A DNA stretch of 64,000 nucleotides, from contig NZ_LT599032.1 of NCBI RefSeq assembly GCF_900079725.1, positions 3,023,956-3,087,955 on the forward strand, given 5' to 3'. Numbering within the stretch: position 1 is the stretch's first letter; each line of letters opens with the position of its first letter. This document shows, one piece after another, positions 44,251 through 54,985 of this stretch. The notes under the pieces are model-generated. The model saw only the letters and a list, made by a program, of their open reading frames with translations, had not been told where the DNA came from and ran no database searches. The DNA comes from an uncultured Dysgonomonas sp. (lineage in GTDB: Bacteria > Bacteroidota > Bacteroidia > Bacteroidales > Dysgonomonadaceae). A program made the translations under genes and the position numbers.

Positions 44251-44278
44251 TCCCCTCATTTAACTAATTTTATTAATA

Positions 44279-45757
44279 ATGAACAAAAAATCTCTACTGA
44301 TAACCATTTTATCTCTATGTCAGGCCTCTTTTATTTTTGCAGGAGGTATATTGACTAATACCAATCAAAGTGCCCACTTTATCAGAATGGTTGCCCGTGA
44401 TGCATCACTTCAGATTGATGCTGCATATACAAATCCCGCTGGTTTGGTGAAGCTAAATGACGGATTCCATTTTTCATTTACTAATCAAAGTGCTTTCCAG
44501 ACCAGAACTATTACTTCTACCTTTGCGCCTTTCGCCGGTTTTGGCGGCAGTGCAACAAAAGAATTTGAAGGTACAGCATCAGCGCCTATCATACCAAGTA
44601 TACAGGCTGCCTATAAAACAGGTAAATGGGTGCTTTCCGGAAATATCGCGGTTACCGGTGGTGGTGGTAAAGCCACATTTGACAGAGGCCTTCCTTCTTT
44701 CGAAGCGCAGCTGGCTGTATTGCCCGGGGCTGTTAATCAGTTGGGAGCCGTAGTGGGGCAGGTAATGCCTGGTGCTACGTTGACTGCGAATCAGTATTCC
44801 GTAGATGCATATATGAGAGGCTCGTCATTTATATATGGTGCGCAAATCGGAGGATCTTACGAAATAAACGATATGTTTTCTGCATATGCAGGTTTTCGTC
44901 TTAATATTGTGAATAACAAATATGAAGGACATTTGAGGAATATTATGATAAATCCTACATCCAATGTTCCTGCTTTGGGAACAGGTGCGATGGTTTCTGC
45001 ACCCGAGTATTTTAACGGGCTGGCACAGAATCCTGCCCTTCCGGCACAGTATAAACCAACGCTGGAAGGCCTTGCTGCCAAAACTTCTGATATGTACCTT
45101 GAATCTTCCCAGTCGGGTTGGGGAATATCTCCGATATTAGGATTTAACTTCAACTATAAGAATCTGAATATTGGTATGAAGTATGAGTTCAAAACTGCAC
45201 TTAATGTAGAAAATAAAACAAAACGTGATGATACCGGACAGTTTAAGGATGGGGTAAATACAGCTCATGACATACCTGCGCTATATACAGTAGGGGTTTC
45301 GTATCAGATAACACCGAAGCTATTGGCGAGTGTGGGTTATCACCATTTCTTCGATTCGGATGCAGGTATGGCAACAGTTACAAATCCTGCAAATACGTCG
45401 GAAAAAATTGAAAAGCAAAACTTTATTAATGGAGGGACAAATGAATATCTTGCCGGTATTGAGTATCAGATAGACCGCATGTTTCTGGTTAGTGCCGGAG
45501 GACAAATAACCCGTTATGGTGTAACTGACGGATACCAGACAGACCTGAGCTTCTCTTGTAACTCTTATTCTATTGGTTTAGGTGGAGCGGTTAACGTAGC
45601 TAAGAACGTGAAGATTAATGTCGGTTATTTCTGGACTACATACTCTGATTATGAGAAAAATTGGGATAATTATAATTATCTGAATGAAGGCGTCGGTAAG
45701 GATGTATTCGCGCGTACCAATAAGGTGTTTGCTGCAGGAGTGGATATTTCATTTTAA
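44279..45757 (+). CDS. OmpP1/FadL/TodX-family outer-membrane channel
   Basis: The 492-residue protein has a signal peptide (cleavage near IFA-GGI, residue 22). The N-terminal hatch carries the family NPA motif (AAYTNPAGLVKL near 56). The remainder is a beta-barrel with alternating aromatic residues (SVGYHHFFDSD, VNVGYFW-like end) and the closing strand AAGVDISF. FadL relatives take up long-chain fatty acids or other hydrophobic molecules; the ligand here is unknown. It has its own promoter and terminator, just before the ribosomal cluster. Confidence 0.9.
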   Translation: MNKKSLLITILSLCQASFIFAGGILTNTNQSAHFIRMVARDASLQIDAAYTNPAGLVKLNDGFHFSFTNQSAFQTRTITSTFAPFAGFGGSATKEFEGTASAPIIPSIQAAYKTGKWVLSGNIAVTGGGGKATFDRGLPSFEAQLAVLPGAVNQLGAVVGQVMPGATLTANQYSVDAYMRGSSFIYGAQIGGSYEINDMFSAYAGFRLNIVNNKYEGHLRNIMINPTSNVPALGTGAMVSAPEYFNGLAQNPALPAQYKPTLEGLAAKTSDMYLESSQSGWGISPILGFNFNYKNLNIGMKYEFKTALNVENKTKRDDTGQFKDGVNTAHDIPALYTVGVSYQITPKLLASVGYHHFFDSDAGMATVTNPANTSEKIEKQNFINGGTNEYLAGIEYQIDRMFLVSAGGQITRYGVTDGYQTDLSFSCNSYSIGLGGAVNVAKNVKINVGYFWTTYSDYEKNWDNYNYLNEGVGKDVFARTNKVFAAGVDISF

Positions 45758-45796
45758 GGTAAGACATATATCGAAATAATATATTAATAATATAGG

Positions 45797-45830
45797 AGCA
45801 GGAAGGATTTTGATCTTTCCTGCTTTTTTT
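45797..45830 (+). terminator. Rho-independent terminator after the FadL-family gene
   Basis: AGCAGGAAGGAT pairs with ATCTTTCCTGCT with one mismatch, followed by seven T. Confidence 0.85.
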
Positions 45831-45958
45831 ATATTGACTATAGCAGATAAATCAACTTAATAAAATAATCGGAACGGAAATGAATTAAAGGGGGATAACT
45901 AATTCGCTGAGACTAATAAGTTTATTCATTGGTATTTTCTTATTTTTTTTTGTAATTA

Positions 45959-45990
45959 TTTGTGTATCTTACTGATTATGTCTACATTTG
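45959..45990 (+). promoter_or_regulatory. Main promoter of the str-S10-spc-alpha cluster
   Basis: A -33 TTTG (45959-45962) and a -7 TACATTTG (45983-45990) are separated by 20 bp. Transcription would start near 45997, leaving a leader of about 135 nt before rpsL. Confidence 0.75.
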
Positions 45991-46132
45991 CAACCCGAAT
46001 AAAGCGTGAAAAGAGGCTTGTTTTGGTGGCAAATATTTGATTGTCATTGAAATAGCTTCTGTTTATTGTATTGTTCGATAAAGTAAAATGTATAATAAAA
46101 ATTGAATTTAAAGTTCTAAAGATTAAAACAAG

Positions 46133-46555
46133 ATGCCTACGATTCAACAATTAGTAAGAAAAGGACGTACTGTTTTGGTTGAAAAGAGTAAATCCCGTGC
46201 ATTGGATTCTTGCCCTCAACGCAGAGGTGTTTGTATCCGTGTGTACACAACTACTCCTAAGAAACCTAACTCAGCGATGCGTAAAGTGGCACGTGTGCGC
46301 TTAACAAACACAAAAGAGGTGAATGCTTATATTCCTGGAGAAGGACATAACTTGCAGGAGCACTCGATTGTACTTGTTAGAGGTGGCCGTGTGAAAGACC
46401 TTCCGGGTGTTCGTTATCACATTGTTCGCGGAACATTGGATACAGCCGGTGTTAACGGTCGTACACAACGTCGCTCTAAGTACGGAGCAAAACGTCCTAA
46501 ACCGGGAGCAGCGCCAGCTAAAGGTGCACCAGCTAAAGGGGGTAAGAAAAAATAA
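46133..46555 (+). CDS. rpsL: Small-subunit ribosomal protein S12
   Basis: The 140-residue protein sits at the decoding centre. The core is conserved ([32 protein letters not shown]), with lysines at the two classical streptomycin-resistance positions, so the sequence looks drug-sensitive. A C-terminal Ala/Pro/Gly/Lys-rich tail of about 18 residues ([16 protein letters not shown]) exceeds the E. coli protein. It is the first gene of the cluster. Confidence 0.98.
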   Translation: MPTIQQLVRKGRTVLVEKSKSRALDSCPQRRGVCIRVYTTTPKKPNSAMRKVARVRLTNTKEVNAYIPGEGHNLQEHSIVLVRGGRVKDLPGVRYHIVRGTLDTAGVNGRTQRRSKYGAKRPKPGAAPAKGAPAKGGKKK

Positions 46556-46718
46556 TCCCTTGAGGCAATCCCTTTAACCGAGATTTTTAATTAAGTATTA
46601 AAACGGTTTAAGTTTATTGGATAGGCTATACATGGGTTGAGTAAATGGTTCGGCGGAACCGTTGAAGACATCAGAAAATTGGCAACCAAAAACAAAAACA
46701 AAATTTTTTAAGTAAACA
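46556..46718 (+). promoter_or_regulatory. rpsL-rpsG intercistronic region with small hairpin
   Basis: This 163-bp spacer is the longest in the cluster. It contains GGTTC-GGCG-GAACC (46647-46660) and further pairing possibilities. In E. coli the S12-S7 spacer binds S7 for feedback control; a similar role here is conjecture. Confidence 0.35.
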
Positions 46719-47195
46719 ATGAGAAAGGCAAAACCAAAGAAAAGACAGATCCTCCCGGATCCTGTTTTCGGTGATGTAAAGGTTACAAAGTTTGTTAACC
46801 ACTTGATGTACGATGGTAAAAAATCGACTGCGTTCGATATTTTCTATACAGCATTAGAAATTGTAAAGAAAAAATTACCAAACGAAGAAAAGTCTGCTCT
46901 TGAGATATGGAAAGCAGCATTAGATAATGTAACTCCGCAAGTAGAAGTGAAGTCTCGCCGTGTAGGTGGTGCAACATTTCAGGTTCCTACCGAAATTCGC
47001 CCTGACCGCAAAGAATCAATCTGTATGAAAAATCTTATCCTGTATGCTCGCAAGAGAGGTGGAAAGACTATGGCTGATAAATTAGGCGCTGAAATTACAG
47101 ATGCATTCAATGGCCAAGGAGGCGCATATAAAAGAAAAGAGGATATGCACAAAATGGCTGAGGCTAACCGTGCTTTCGCTCATTTCAGATTTTAA
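46719..47195 (+). CDS. rpsG: Small-subunit ribosomal protein S7
   Basis: The 158-residue primary 16S rRNA binder nucleates the 30S head. Conserved text includes [34 protein letters not shown] and the C-terminal [15 protein letters not shown]. The length matches the short form of the family. It follows rpsL after a long spacer and precedes fusA by 24 bp. Confidence 0.98.
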   Translation: MRKAKPKKRQILPDPVFGDVKVTKFVNHLMYDGKKSTAFDIFYTALEIVKKKLPNEEKSALEIWKAALDNVTPQVEVKSRRVGGATFQVPTEIRPDRKESICMKNLILYARKRGGKTMADKLGAEITDAFNGQGGAYKRKEDMHKMAEANRAFAHFRF

Positions 47196-47219
47196 CAAAA
47201 AGGAAAGAGCTATAAACCG

Positions 47220-49343
47220 ATGGCAAAAATTATCGACAATTTAAGAAATACAAGAAATATAGGCATCATGGCTCACATTGATGCCGGTAAAACCACTACC
47301 TCCGAACGTATTTTGTTCTACACAGGTCTTACTCATAAGATTGGTGAGGTGCATGATGGCGCTGCCACTATGGACTGGATGGAGCAAGAACAGGAGCGTG
47401 GTATCACCATCACATCTGCTGCTACTACAGCGAGCTGGAAGTATAACAATGAGGTGTTTAAAATCAACCTTATAGATACTCCCGGACACGTTGACTTTAC
47501 AGTAGAGGTAGAACGTTCACTTCGTATCCTTGACGGAGCTATTGCTGCTTACGATGCCGTAAGTGGGGTGGAGCCTCAATCGGAAACAGTGTGGCGTCAG
47601 GCTGACAAATACGATGTGCCTCGTATGTGTTATGTGAACAAGATGGACCGTTCAGGTGCAGACTTTTTTGAAGTAGTTCGCCAGATAAAAGAAATGCTGA
47701 ACGGAAATCCATGTCCGGTACAGATACCTATCGGTGCAGAAGAAAACTTCAAAGGAATCGTCGACTTAGTGAAAATGAAGGCGATGTACTGGCACGACGA
47801 AACTATGGGTGCTGACTACGAACTGGATGAAATTCCGGCAGAGTACTTGGCTGAAGCTCAGGAGTGGAGAGAAAAAATGTTGGAAAAAGCTGCCGAATGT
47901 GATGAAACGTTGATGGAGAAATTCTTCGATGATCCTTCTTCTATTACTGAAGATGAAATCCTTGCAGCACTTCGTATCGGAACTCTTTCTATGCAGATCA
48001 ACCCGATGTTTTGCGGTTCTTCATTTAAGAATAAAGGTGTACAACCATTATTGGACGGCGTATGTAAATTCCTTCCTAGCCCTATCGATACATTAGCTAT
48101 CGAAGGTACAGACCCTAGAAACGGAAATACAATCGTACGTCACCCTAGTCCGGACGAACCTATGTGTGCCTTAGCATTTAAGATCGCTACTGACCCGTTT
48201 GTAGGCCGTTTGTGCTTCTTCCGTGTATACTCGGGAGAGTTAGCTGCCGGTTCTTATGTATATAATACCCGTTCTGAGAAAAAAGAACGTATTTCACGTC
48301 TGTTCCAGATGCACTCAAACAAACAAAATCCTAAGGATGTAATTGGTTGTGGTGATATAGGCGCAGGTGTAGGGTTTAAAGATATCCGTACAGGTGATAC
48401 ATTGTGTGATGAAAATAACCCGATTGTTCTGGAGTCTATGGACTTCCCAGAGCCGGTTATCGGAATCGCAATCGAACCTATCACTCAAAAGGATGTGGAT
48501 AAGCTTTCTAATGGTCTAGCTAAACTATCAGAAGAAGATCCGACATTCCGTGTACATACCGATGAAGACTCAGGTCAGACAATCATCGAAGGTATGGGTG
48601 AGCTTCACCTGGAAATCATCATTGACCGTCTGAAACGTGAGTTCAAGGTAGAATGTAACCAGGGACGCCCTCAGGTATCTTATAAAGAAGCAATCTCTCA
48701 GACAGTAGAACTTCGCGAAGTTTATAAGAAACAATCCGGAGGTCGTGGTAAGTTTGCCGATATCATTGTTAAAGTTGGTCCTACAGATGCAGGCTTCGAA
48801 GGTGAACTACAATTCATCGATGAAGTGAAGGGTGGTAACGTTCCTAAAGAATTTATCCCTTCTGTACAAAAAGGTTTCCTTGCAGCTATGAAGAATGGTG
48901 TACTTGCCGGATATGCTCTTGATAAACTGAAAGTAGTCCTTGTAGACGGTTCATACCACACAGTGGACTCTGACCAGTTGTCATTCGAACTTTGTGCTAA
49001 GTTTGCATTCAAGAATGCTTGTGAAAAAGCAGCTCCGGTATTACAAGAGCCTATTATGAAACTGGAGGTTGTAACTCCGGAAGAAAGTATGGGTGATGTG
49101 ATTTCCGACTTGAACAAGCGCCGCGGACAAGTAGAAGGTATGGAATCGAGCCGTTCGGGTGCACGTATCGTGAAAGCGAAAGTGCCTTTGGCAGAAATGT
49201 TTGGTTATGTAACATCATTGAGAACAATTACATCAGGTAGAGCAACATCAGCAATGACATTCTCTCACTACGAAGTAGTATCTCCTTCGATTGCACGCCA
49301 GGTATTGACCGATGTTAAAGGACGTGTCGATCTGATTAAATAA
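47220..49343 (+). CDS. fusA: Elongation factor G
   Basis: The 707-residue translocase GTPase drives tRNA-mRNA movement. The G-domain motifs are AHIDAGKTT (P-loop, about 18), RGITITSAA (G2), DTPGHVDF (G3) and NKMDRSGAD (G4). Domains II-V follow, with HSNKQNP and GMGELHLEI segments. The length is normal. Unlike E. coli, no tuf gene follows; a strong hairpin separates it from rpsJ. Confidence 0.98.
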   Translation: MAKIIDNLRNTRNIGIMAHIDAGKTTTSERILFYTGLTHKIGEVHDGAATMDWMEQEQERGITITSAATTASWKYNNEVFKINLIDTPGHVDFTVEVERSLRILDGAIAAYDAVSGVEPQSETVWRQADKYDVPRMCYVNKMDRSGADFFEVVRQIKEMLNGNPCPVQIPIGAEENFKGIVDLVKMKAMYWHDETMGADYELDEIPAEYLAEAQEWREKMLEKAAECDETLMEKFFDDPSSITEDEILAALRIGTLSMQINPMFCGSSFKNKGVQPLLDGVCKFLPSPIDTLAIEGTDPRNGNTIVRHPSPDEPMCALAFKIATDPFVGRLCFFRVYSGELAAGSYVYNTRSEKKERISRLFQMHSNKQNPKDVIGCGDIGAGVGFKDIRTGDTLCDENNPIVLESMDFPEPVIGIAIEPITQKDVDKLSNGLAKLSEEDPTFRVHTDEDSGQTIIEGMGELHLEIIIDRLKREFKVECNQGRPQVSYKEAISQTVELREVYKKQSGGRGKFADIIVKVGPTDAGFEGELQFIDEVKGGNVPKEFIPSVQKGFLAAMKNGVLAGYALDKLKVVLVDGSYHTVDSDQLSFELCAKFAFKNACEKAAPVLQEPIMKLEVVTPEESMGDVISDLNKRRGQVEGMESSRSGARIVKAKVPLAEMFGYVTSLRTITSGRATSAMTFSHYEVVSPSIARQVLTDVKGRVDLIK

Positions 49344-49350
49344 TAAAATG

Positions 49351-49388
49351 CAGACTGCGATTAGTAAATGACTCTTAATCGCAGTCTG
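49351..49388 (+). terminator. Strong hairpin between fusA and rpsJ
   Basis: CAGACTGCGATTA (49351-49363) and TAATCGCAGTCTG (49376-49388) are perfect 13-bp arms around a 12-nt loop, 7 bp past the fusA stop. A T-rich but broken stretch follows (ATCTATTTTATAT). It may terminate partially, process the transcript or set the ratio between the str and S10 parts. Confidence 0.65.
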
Positions 49389-49436
49389 AATCTATTTTAT
49401 ATAATAAATTTTTGAATAACTAATTAAAAACAGACA

Positions 49437-49742
49437 ATGAGTCAAAAAATTAGAATTAAACTAAAATCTTACGATTACATGCTGGTAGATAAATCTGCCG
49501 AGAAAATCGTTAAAACAGTAAAAGCAACAGGTGCAGTAGTAAGCGGTCCAATTCCGTTACCAACTCACAAACGTATATTTACTGTGAACCGTTCAACTTT
49601 CGTTAACAAGAAGTCTCGCGAGCAATTCGAACTGTCTTCTTATAAAAGACTGATCGACATCTACAGCTCAACAGCTAAAACAGTAGATGCGCTAATGAAA
49701 CTTGAGTTGCCAAGTGGCGTTGAAGTTGAAATCAAAGTTTGA
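49437..49742 (+). CDS. rpsJ: Small-subunit ribosomal protein S10
   Basis: The 101-residue head protein (also NusE in antitermination) carries [20 protein letters not shown]-type N-terminal text, [17 protein letters not shown] and [11 protein letters not shown]. It has full length and starts the S10 section, 38 bp before rplC. Confidence 0.98.
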   Translation: MSQKIRIKLKSYDYMLVDKSAEKIVKTVKATGAVVSGPIPLPTHKRIFTVNRSTFVNKKSREQFELSSYKRLIDIYSSTAKTVDALMKLELPSGVEVEIKV

Positions 49743-49780
49743 TGAATTTTTATACTAGTTTAAATAAATAATTTAGAGAA

Positions 49781-50401
49781 ATGCCAGGATTATTAGGAAA
49801 AAAAATCGGAATGACATCCGTTTTCAGTGCCGAGGGAAAAAATATTCCATGCACTGTTATCGAAGTGGGTCCTTGTGTTGTTACTCAGGTTAAAGAGACC
49901 GAGAAAGATGGCTATGAGGCTGTGCAGATAGGCTTTGTCGAAAAGAAAGACAAACATACAGCTAAGCCGCAAGCAGGTCACTTTAAAAAAGCTGGAGTAG
50001 CTCCTCAAAGACACTTGGCCGAGTTCAAGTACGAAGAGAAGTACAAATTGGGAGACGTTATAACTGTGGACGGGATGTTCTCATTAGACGATCCTTTTGT
50101 GGATGTAATTGGAGTATCGAAAGGTAAAGGATTCCAAGGGGTTGTTAAACGCCACAATTTCGGTGGGGTCGGACAGGCTACTTTGGGACAACATAACCGT
50201 CTTCGCGCTCCGGGTTCTATCGGTGCATGTTCGTATCCTGCGAAAGTATTCAAAGGAACTCGCATGGGAGGACAGATGGGTAACAAGCAAGTTACAGTAC
50301 AAAACCTCGTGATTATAAAGATAATCCCAGAACACAATCTTTTATTAGTAAAAGGTTCGATTCCGGGAAGTAAAGGTTCAATCGTTAGAATAGAAAGATA
50401 A
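49781..50401 (+). CDS. rplC: Large-subunit ribosomal protein L3
   Basis: The 206-residue early 23S rRNA binder lies near the peptidyl-transferase centre. It shows [12 protein letters not shown] at the start, [16 protein letters not shown] and [20 protein letters not shown] in the loop region. Its stop codon overlaps the rplD start by one base (TAATG), indicating coupled translation. Confidence 0.98.
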   Translation: MPGLLGKKIGMTSVFSAEGKNIPCTVIEVGPCVVTQVKETEKDGYEAVQIGFVEKKDKHTAKPQAGHFKKAGVAPQRHLAEFKYEEKYKLGDVITVDGMFSLDDPFVDVIGVSKGKGFQGVVKRHNFGGVGQATLGQHNRLRAPGSIGACSYPAKVFKGTRMGGQMGNKQVTVQNLVIIKIIPEHNLLLVKGSIPGSKGSIVRIER

Positions 50402-51030
50402 TGGAACTGAGTATATTAGATAAAAACGGTAAAGATACCGGCAAAAAAATAGCGTTGAACGATGCTATTTATGGCATTGAACCTAACGAACACGTTCTTT
50501 GGTTAGATGTGAAACAATACCTGGCAAACCAACGTCAGGGTACTCACAAGTCTAAAGAAAGAAGTGAAATGTCGGGAAGTACGCGCAAATTGATCCGCCA
50601 GAAAGGTGGAGGTGGTGCACGTCGCGGTGATATCAACTCTCCGATATTGGTTGGTGGTGCTCGTGTATTCGGCCCAAAGCCAAGAGATTACAGCTTCAAA
50701 TTAAATAAGAAAGTAAAACAACTTGCACGTAAATCTGCTCTTGCTACCAAAGCAAAAGAAAACCAGATCGTAGTAGTTGAAGACTTCTCTTTCGATGCTC
50801 CTAAGACTAAGGATTTCGTAGCATTGACTAAAAATTTGCAAGTGGCTGATAAAAAGATACTTCTAGTTTTGCCAGACCAAAATAAAAACGTATATTTGTC
50901 GGCTCGTAATTTGGAAAGAGTAAAAGTTGTAAAAGCTTCTGATTTAAATACTTACTCAATACTTAACTGTTCAAGTCTGGTATTGGCTGAGTCATCGGTT
51001 GCTGTTATAGATAACCTTTTAAAAGCATAA
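50401..51030 (+). CDS. rplD: Large-subunit ribosomal protein L4
   Basis: The 209-residue protein lines the exit tunnel with an extended loop ([19 protein letters not shown], about 60-78). In E. coli L4 also represses the S10 operon; I could not identify an equivalent target here. It starts inside the rplC stop codon. Confidence 0.97.
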   Translation: MELSILDKNGKDTGKKIALNDAIYGIEPNEHVLWLDVKQYLANQRQGTHKSKERSEMSGSTRKLIRQKGGGGARRGDINSPILVGGARVFGPKPRDYSFKLNKKVKQLARKSALATKAKENQIVVVEDFSFDAPKTKDFVALTKNLQVADKKILLVLPDQNKNVYLSARNLERVKVVKASDLNTYSILNCSSLVLAESSVAVIDNLLKA

Positions 51031-51040
51031 GGAGGATACT

Positions 51041-51334
51041 ATGGGAATTATAATTAAACCAATATTAACAGAAAAACAAACTGCGATTTCGGAGAAATTC
51101 CCGAATCGTTATGGTTTTCGTGTTGCTCCAGATGCAAACAAAGTGGAGATTAAGAAAGCGATAGAAGAACTTTACGGCGTAACGGTTGAGTCAGTGAACA
51201 CAATCAAATACGACGGAAAACGTAAAAGCCGCTACACTAAAGCAGGTGTAATCAGTGGTAAAACTTCAGCTTTCAAGAAAGCGATAATCACCCTTAAACA
51301 AGGTGAGAGTATAGACTTTTTTAGTAATATCTAA
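51041..51334 (+). CDS. rplW: Large-subunit ribosomal protein L23
   Basis: The 97-residue protein sits at the tunnel exit and docks trigger factor and SRP. The family pattern IKPILTEKQTAISE, YGFRVAPDANKVEIKKAIEE and the loop KRKSRYTKAG is intact. It lies 10 bp after rplD and 7 bp before rplB. Confidence 0.97.
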   Translation: MGIIIKPILTEKQTAISEKFPNRYGFRVAPDANKVEIKKAIEELYGVTVESVNTIKYDGKRKSRYTKAGVISGKTSAFKKAIITLKQGESIDFFSNI

Positions 51335-51341
51335 ATAAAAA

Positions 51342-52166
51342 ATGGCAGTACGTAAATTAAAGCCCACAACACCGGGGCAAAGACACAAAATTATTGGTAC
51401 ATTCGAAGAAATCACTGCAAGTGTACCAGAAAAATCCCTTGTAGTCGGTAAAAAAGCGTCAGGTGGCCGTAACAACCAAGGAAAGATGACAATGCGTTAT
51501 CTTGGTGGTGGTCACAAAAGACAATTGAGGCTAATCGACTTCAAGAGAACAAAAGACGGAATACCAGCCACTGTAAAATCGATAGAATACGATCCGAACC
51601 GTTCGGCTCGTATCGCATTGTTATATTACGCTGACGGAGCAAAAACATATATTCTGGCTCCTCAGGGATTGGTAGTAGGTCAGACAGTGATGTCAGGAGC
51701 CGAAGCTGCTCCTGAAGTTGGAAATACATTGCCGCTGGCAAAGATTCCAATTGGTACAGTTATTCATAACATTGAATTACGTCCCGGACAAGGAGCTAAA
51801 ATGGTTCGTTCGGCAGGTGGATTTGCACAGTTAACTTCTCGCGAAGGAGACTATGCTATCATCAGAATGCCTTCGGGCGAAACACGCAAAATCCTATTGG
51901 CTTGTAAAGCTACTATAGGTAGTGTAGGTAATTCAGATCATGCTCTTGAAAAATCAGGTAAAGCCGGACGCTCTCGCTGGCTTGGACGTCGCCCTCGCAA
52001 CCGTGGTGTTGTAATGAACCCAGTCGATCACCCAATGGGTGGTGGTGAAGGTCGCGCTTCGGGAGGACACCCAAGATCACGTAAAGGATTGTATTCTAAG
52101 GGTCTTAAGACTAGAGCTCCTAAGAAACATTCTTCTAAGTACATAATCGAAAGAAGAAAGAAATAA
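51342..52166 (+). CDS. rplB: Large-subunit ribosomal protein L2
   Basis: The 274-residue protein supports the peptidyl-transferase centre and subunit joining. The functionally important loop around [17 protein letters not shown] (residues about 226-242), with the conserved His, is intact, as are [18 protein letters not shown] and the KKHSSKYII tail. Confidence 0.98.
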   Translation: MAVRKLKPTTPGQRHKIIGTFEEITASVPEKSLVVGKKASGGRNNQGKMTMRYLGGGHKRQLRLIDFKRTKDGIPATVKSIEYDPNRSARIALLYYADGAKTYILAPQGLVVGQTVMSGAEAAPEVGNTLPLAKIPIGTVIHNIELRPGQGAKMVRSAGGFAQLTSREGDYAIIRMPSGETRKILLACKATIGSVGNSDHALEKSGKAGRSRWLGRRPRNRGVVMNPVDHPMGGGEGRASGGHPRSRKGLYSKGLKTRAPKKHSSKYIIERRKK

Positions 52167-52188
52167 TAACCTGATTAATTAAGAAATT

Positions 52189-52458
52189 ATGAGTCGTTCG
52201 TTAAAAAAAGGCCCGTATATTAATGTTAAGCTTGAGAAAAAAGTCTTGGCCATGAATGAGTCAGGTAAAAAAGCTGTAGTTAAGACATGGGCAAGGGCTT
52301 CAATGATCTCTCCTGACTTTGTAGGTCACACTATTGCTGTTCACAACGGAAACAAATTCATTCCGGTATATGTGACAGAAAATATGGTAGGACATAAATT
52401 AGGAGAATTCTCCCTCACACGTACATTCCGTGGACACGGAGGTAACAAGAAAAAATAA
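52189..52458 (+). CDS. rpsS: Small-subunit ribosomal protein S19
   Basis: The 89-residue 30S head protein starts [12 protein letters not shown] and carries [21 protein letters not shown] and [17 protein letters not shown]. The length is normal. It sits between rplB and rplV. Confidence 0.97.
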   Translation: MSRSLKKGPYINVKLEKKVLAMNESGKKAVVKTWARASMISPDFVGHTIAVHNGNKFIPVYVTENMVGHKLGEFSLTRTFRGHGGNKKK

Positions 52459-52503
52459 TTGGAGCAGAAGCCAATAAATTAATTAAAAGAAAACATTAAA
52501 ATA

Positions 52504-52911
52504 ATGGGTGCTAGAAAAAGAATAACAGCTGAAAAAAGAAAGGAAGCTCAAAAAACCATTTCTTTTGCCAAGTTGAACGATGTACCGACTTCACCACGTA
52601 AAATGCGCCTTGTGGCTGACATGATTCGTGGAATGGAGGCATTCAGAGCGCTTGGTGTATTGAAATACTCAAATAAAGAAGCTGCTGCCAGATTAGAAAA
52701 ACTATTGCGTTCAGCTATCGCAAACTGGGAAGCTAAAAATGAACGTAAAGCAGAAAATGGTGAGCTATTTGTATCATTGATAAACGTAGATGGTGGCGCA
52801 ATGCTGAAAAGAATGCGTCCTGCTCCACAGGGAAGAGGTTACAGAATACGTAAGCGTTCAAACCATGTGACCCTTCACGTAGATACACTAAATAAAGAAA
52901 ATCAAAATTAA
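52504..52911 (+). CDS. rplV: Large-subunit ribosomal protein L22
   Basis: The 135-residue protein has a globular part ([15 protein letters not shown]) and the tunnel hairpin near the C-terminus ([25 protein letters not shown] in part), where macrolide-resistance changes occur in other species. No obvious alteration was seen. The N-terminus is about 20 residues longer than in E. coli. Confidence 0.96.
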   Translation: MGARKRITAEKRKEAQKTISFAKLNDVPTSPRKMRLVADMIRGMEAFRALGVLKYSNKEAAARLEKLLRSAIANWEAKNERKAENGELFVSLINVDGGAMLKRMRPAPQGRGYRIRKRSNHVTLHVDTLNKENQN

Positions 52912-52917
52912 TAGCAG

Positions 52918-53676
52918 ATGGGACAAAAAGTAAATCCAATAGCAAATCGTTTAGGAATCATCAGAGGATGGGACTCTAACTGGTATGGAGGCAAAAATTA
53001 CGGCAACACACTGTTGGAAGACAGCAAAATCCGTAAATATCTGAATGCCCGTCTAGCTAAAGCTAGTGTATCGCGTATCGTTATCGAAAGAACACTAAAA
53101 CTTGTAACTATTACAGTTTGTACAGCACGTCCGGGTATCATTATCGGTAAAGGCGGACAGGAAGTAGACAAACTGAAAGAAGAGTTGAAGAAAATTACAG
53201 ATAAAGATATTCAAATCAATATTTTCGAAATCAAAAAACCTGAACTGGATGCAGTTATCGTAGCTAACAACGTAGCACGTCAGGTGGAAGGCAAAATCGC
53301 TTACCGCCGTGCTATTAAAATGGCTATCGCTTCTACAATCAGAATGGGTGCCGAAGGCATCAAAATACAGATATCAGGCCGTTTGAACGGAGCGGAAATG
53401 GCTCGTTCTGAAATGTATAAAGAAGGACGTACTCCACTTCATACATTCCGTGCCGATATCGACTATGCACATGCCGAAGCATTGACAAAAGTTGGTTTGA
53501 TAGGTATCAAAGTATGGATTTGCCGTGGAGAAGTTTACGGCAAGAAAGACCTTGCACCTTCATTTGTTGCGTCTAAAGATGGTGGCCACTCTAACAACAG
53601 AGGTGGCGGTGACCGTCGTAACGATAGAGGCGACAGAGAACAGGGAAAAGGTTTCAAGAGAAATAAGAGAAAGTAA
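52918..53676 (+). CDS. rpsC: Small-subunit ribosomal protein S3
   Basis: The 252-residue mRNA-entry-channel protein has a KH domain ([16 protein letters not shown], about 76-91) and the C-terminal helicase-like surface ([14 protein letters not shown]). A Gly/Arg/Asn-rich tail of about 30 residues ([20 protein letters not shown]) extends beyond the E. coli form, as is common in Bacteroidetes. Confidence 0.97.
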   Translation: MGQKVNPIANRLGIIRGWDSNWYGGKNYGNTLLEDSKIRKYLNARLAKASVSRIVIERTLKLVTITVCTARPGIIIGKGGQEVDKLKEELKKITDKDIQINIFEIKKPELDAVIVANNVARQVEGKIAYRRAIKMAIASTIRMGAEGIKIQISGRLNGAEMARSEMYKEGRTPLHTFRADIDYAHAEALTKVGLIGIKVWICRGEVYGKKDLAPSFVASKDGGHSNNRGGGDRRNDRGDREQGKGFKRNKRK

Positions 53677-53698
53677 TTAAAAAAACGTTTGAAGTAAA

Positions 53699-54130
53699 AT
53701 GTTACAACCGAAGAAAACAAAATTCAGAAGACAGCAAAAAGGTCGTATGAAAGGTAATGCTCAGAGAGGGCATGAACTGGCTTTCGGTTCGTTTGGCATC
53801 AAAACCCTGGAAAACAAATGGATTACAGGGCGCCAGATAGAAGCGGCTCGTATTGCAGTAACTCGTTACATGCAGCGTCAAGGACAAGTTTGGGTTAGAA
53901 TTTTCCCTGACAAACCAATCACTAAGAAACCTGCCGAAGTCCGCATGGGTAAAGGTAAGGGATCTCCTGAAGGGTTCGTTGCACCGGTTACACCTGGTAG
54001 AATACTATTCGAAATCGAAGGAGTATCTTATGATGTGGCAAAAGAAGCATTGCGCCTTGCAGCACAAAAGCTTCCTGTGACTACTAAATTTATAGTTCGC
54101 AGAGATTATGACTTAACTCAAAACGCTTAA
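53699..54130 (+). CDS. rplP: Large-subunit ribosomal protein L16
   Basis: The 143-residue protein lies near the A-site tRNA elbow. It shows [41 protein letters not shown] and the conserved [16 protein letters not shown] loop where the hydroxylated Arg lies in E. coli. Length and order are normal. Confidence 0.97.
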   Translation: MLQPKKTKFRRQQKGRMKGNAQRGHELAFGSFGIKTLENKWITGRQIEAARIAVTRYMQRQGQVWVRIFPDKPITKKPAEVRMGKGKGSPEGFVAPVTPGRILFEIEGVSYDVAKEALRLAAQKLPVTTKFIVRRDYDLTQNA

Positions 54131-54135
54131 GAAGT

Positions 54136-54333
54136 ATGAAAATTGCAGAAGTAAGAGAACTTTCGGACAAAGAATTGAAAGAAAGATTAGATGCTGAAAG
54201 AATAGCATTAAACCAATTGGTGTTAAACCACAGTGTATCTCCATTGGATGCTCCGACTAAGATTAAAGAAAAACGTCGCGATATCGCACGTTTCTTAACA
54301 GAGATCCGCCACAGAGAACTAAAAAATAAATAA
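54136..54333 (+). CDS. rpmC: Large-subunit ribosomal protein L29
   Basis: The 65-residue two-helix hairpin protein sits at the tunnel exit next to L23. The pattern MKIAEVRELSDKELKERLD and IKEKRRDIARFLTEIRHRE is typical. It lies 5 bp after rplP and 6 bp before rpsQ. Confidence 0.96.
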   Translation: MKIAEVRELSDKELKERLDAERIALNQLVLNHSVSPLDAPTKIKEKRRDIARFLTEIRHRELKNK

Positions 54334-54339
54334 GAGCTG

Positions 54340-54597
54340 ATGGAAACGAGAAATTTAAGAAAAGAAAGATTCGGGGTCGTTTTCAGCAACAAGATGGACA
54401 AAACCATCACAGTAGCTGTAAAATGGAAAGAAAAACACCCTATTTATGGAAAATTCGTTAACAAAACGAAGAAATATCATGCTCACGACGAAAAGAACGA
54501 GTGTAACATCGGCGACACAGTGCGCATCATGGAAACTCGTCCGTTGAGTAAAACTAAAAGATGGAGATTAATCGAAATAATCGAAAGGGCTAAATAA
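54340..54597 (+). CDS. rpsQ: Small-subunit ribosomal protein S17
   Basis: The 85-residue OB-fold 16S rRNA binder has [21 protein letters not shown] and [16 protein letters not shown]. Its stop is 2 bp before the rplN start. Confidence 0.97.
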   Translation: METRNLRKERFGVVFSNKMDKTITVAVKWKEKHPIYGKFVNKTKKYHAHDEKNECNIGDTVRIMETRPLSKTKRWRLIEIIERAK

Positions 54598-54599
54598 TT

Positions 54600-54965
54600 A
54601 TGATACAACAAGAATCAAGACTAGTAGTTACTGATAACAGTGGAGCTAGAGAATGCTTATGTATCCGCGTATTAGGCGGTACAAGAAGACGTTATGCGTC
54701 TGTAGGGGATGTGATTGTGGTTGCTATCAAGAATGTAATCCCTTCGAGTGATATTAAGAAAGGTGCTGTAACAAAAGCTATCATCGTGCGTACAAAAAAA
54801 GAAATCCGCCGTGTAGACGGTTCTTATATCCGTTTCGATGACAATGCTTGTGTATTGCTAAACGCAGCAGGTGAAATCAGAGGAAGCCGTATTTTCGGAC
54901 CAGTTGCCCGCGAACTCCGCGCAACTAATATGAAAATCGTTTCGTTGGCACCAGAGGTACTATAA
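54600..54965 (+). CDS. rplN: Large-subunit ribosomal protein L14
   Basis: The 121-residue protein is at the subunit interface and contacts release and silencing factors. It opens [19 protein letters not shown] and carries [18 protein letters not shown] and [13 protein letters not shown]. Size and position are standard. Confidence 0.98.
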   Translation: MIQQESRLVVTDNSGARECLCIRVLGGTRRRYASVGDVIVVAIKNVIPSSDIKKGAVTKAIIVRTKKEIRRVDGSYIRFDDNACVLLNAAGEIRGSRIFGPVARELRATNMKIVSLAPEVL

Positions 54966-54985
54966 TCCATAAAACTAAAAAAGCA

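Larger units (their letters stand above)
43895..44278. promoter_or_regulatory. Divergent promoter region between the MFS exporter and the FadL-family gene
   Basis: This is 384 bp without a gene. It carries the -7 box of the exporter (44095-44102, minus strand) and the promoter of the porin gene (44221-44250, plus strand). The exporter leader would be about 190 nt. No operator stands out. Confidence 0.6.
45758..46132 (+). other. Intergenic region before the ribosomal cluster
   Basis: This 375-bp stretch has no gene. It holds the FadL-gene terminator (45797-45830), the str promoter (45959-45990) and a leader of about 135 nt before rpsL. A 64-codon minus-strand frame here (45956-46150) has no coding support. 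Confidence 0.7.

Noticed and set aside
45956-46150. 64-codon minus-strand frame over the str promoter
   Set aside because: It overlaps the promoter and start of rpsL and has no recognisable features.
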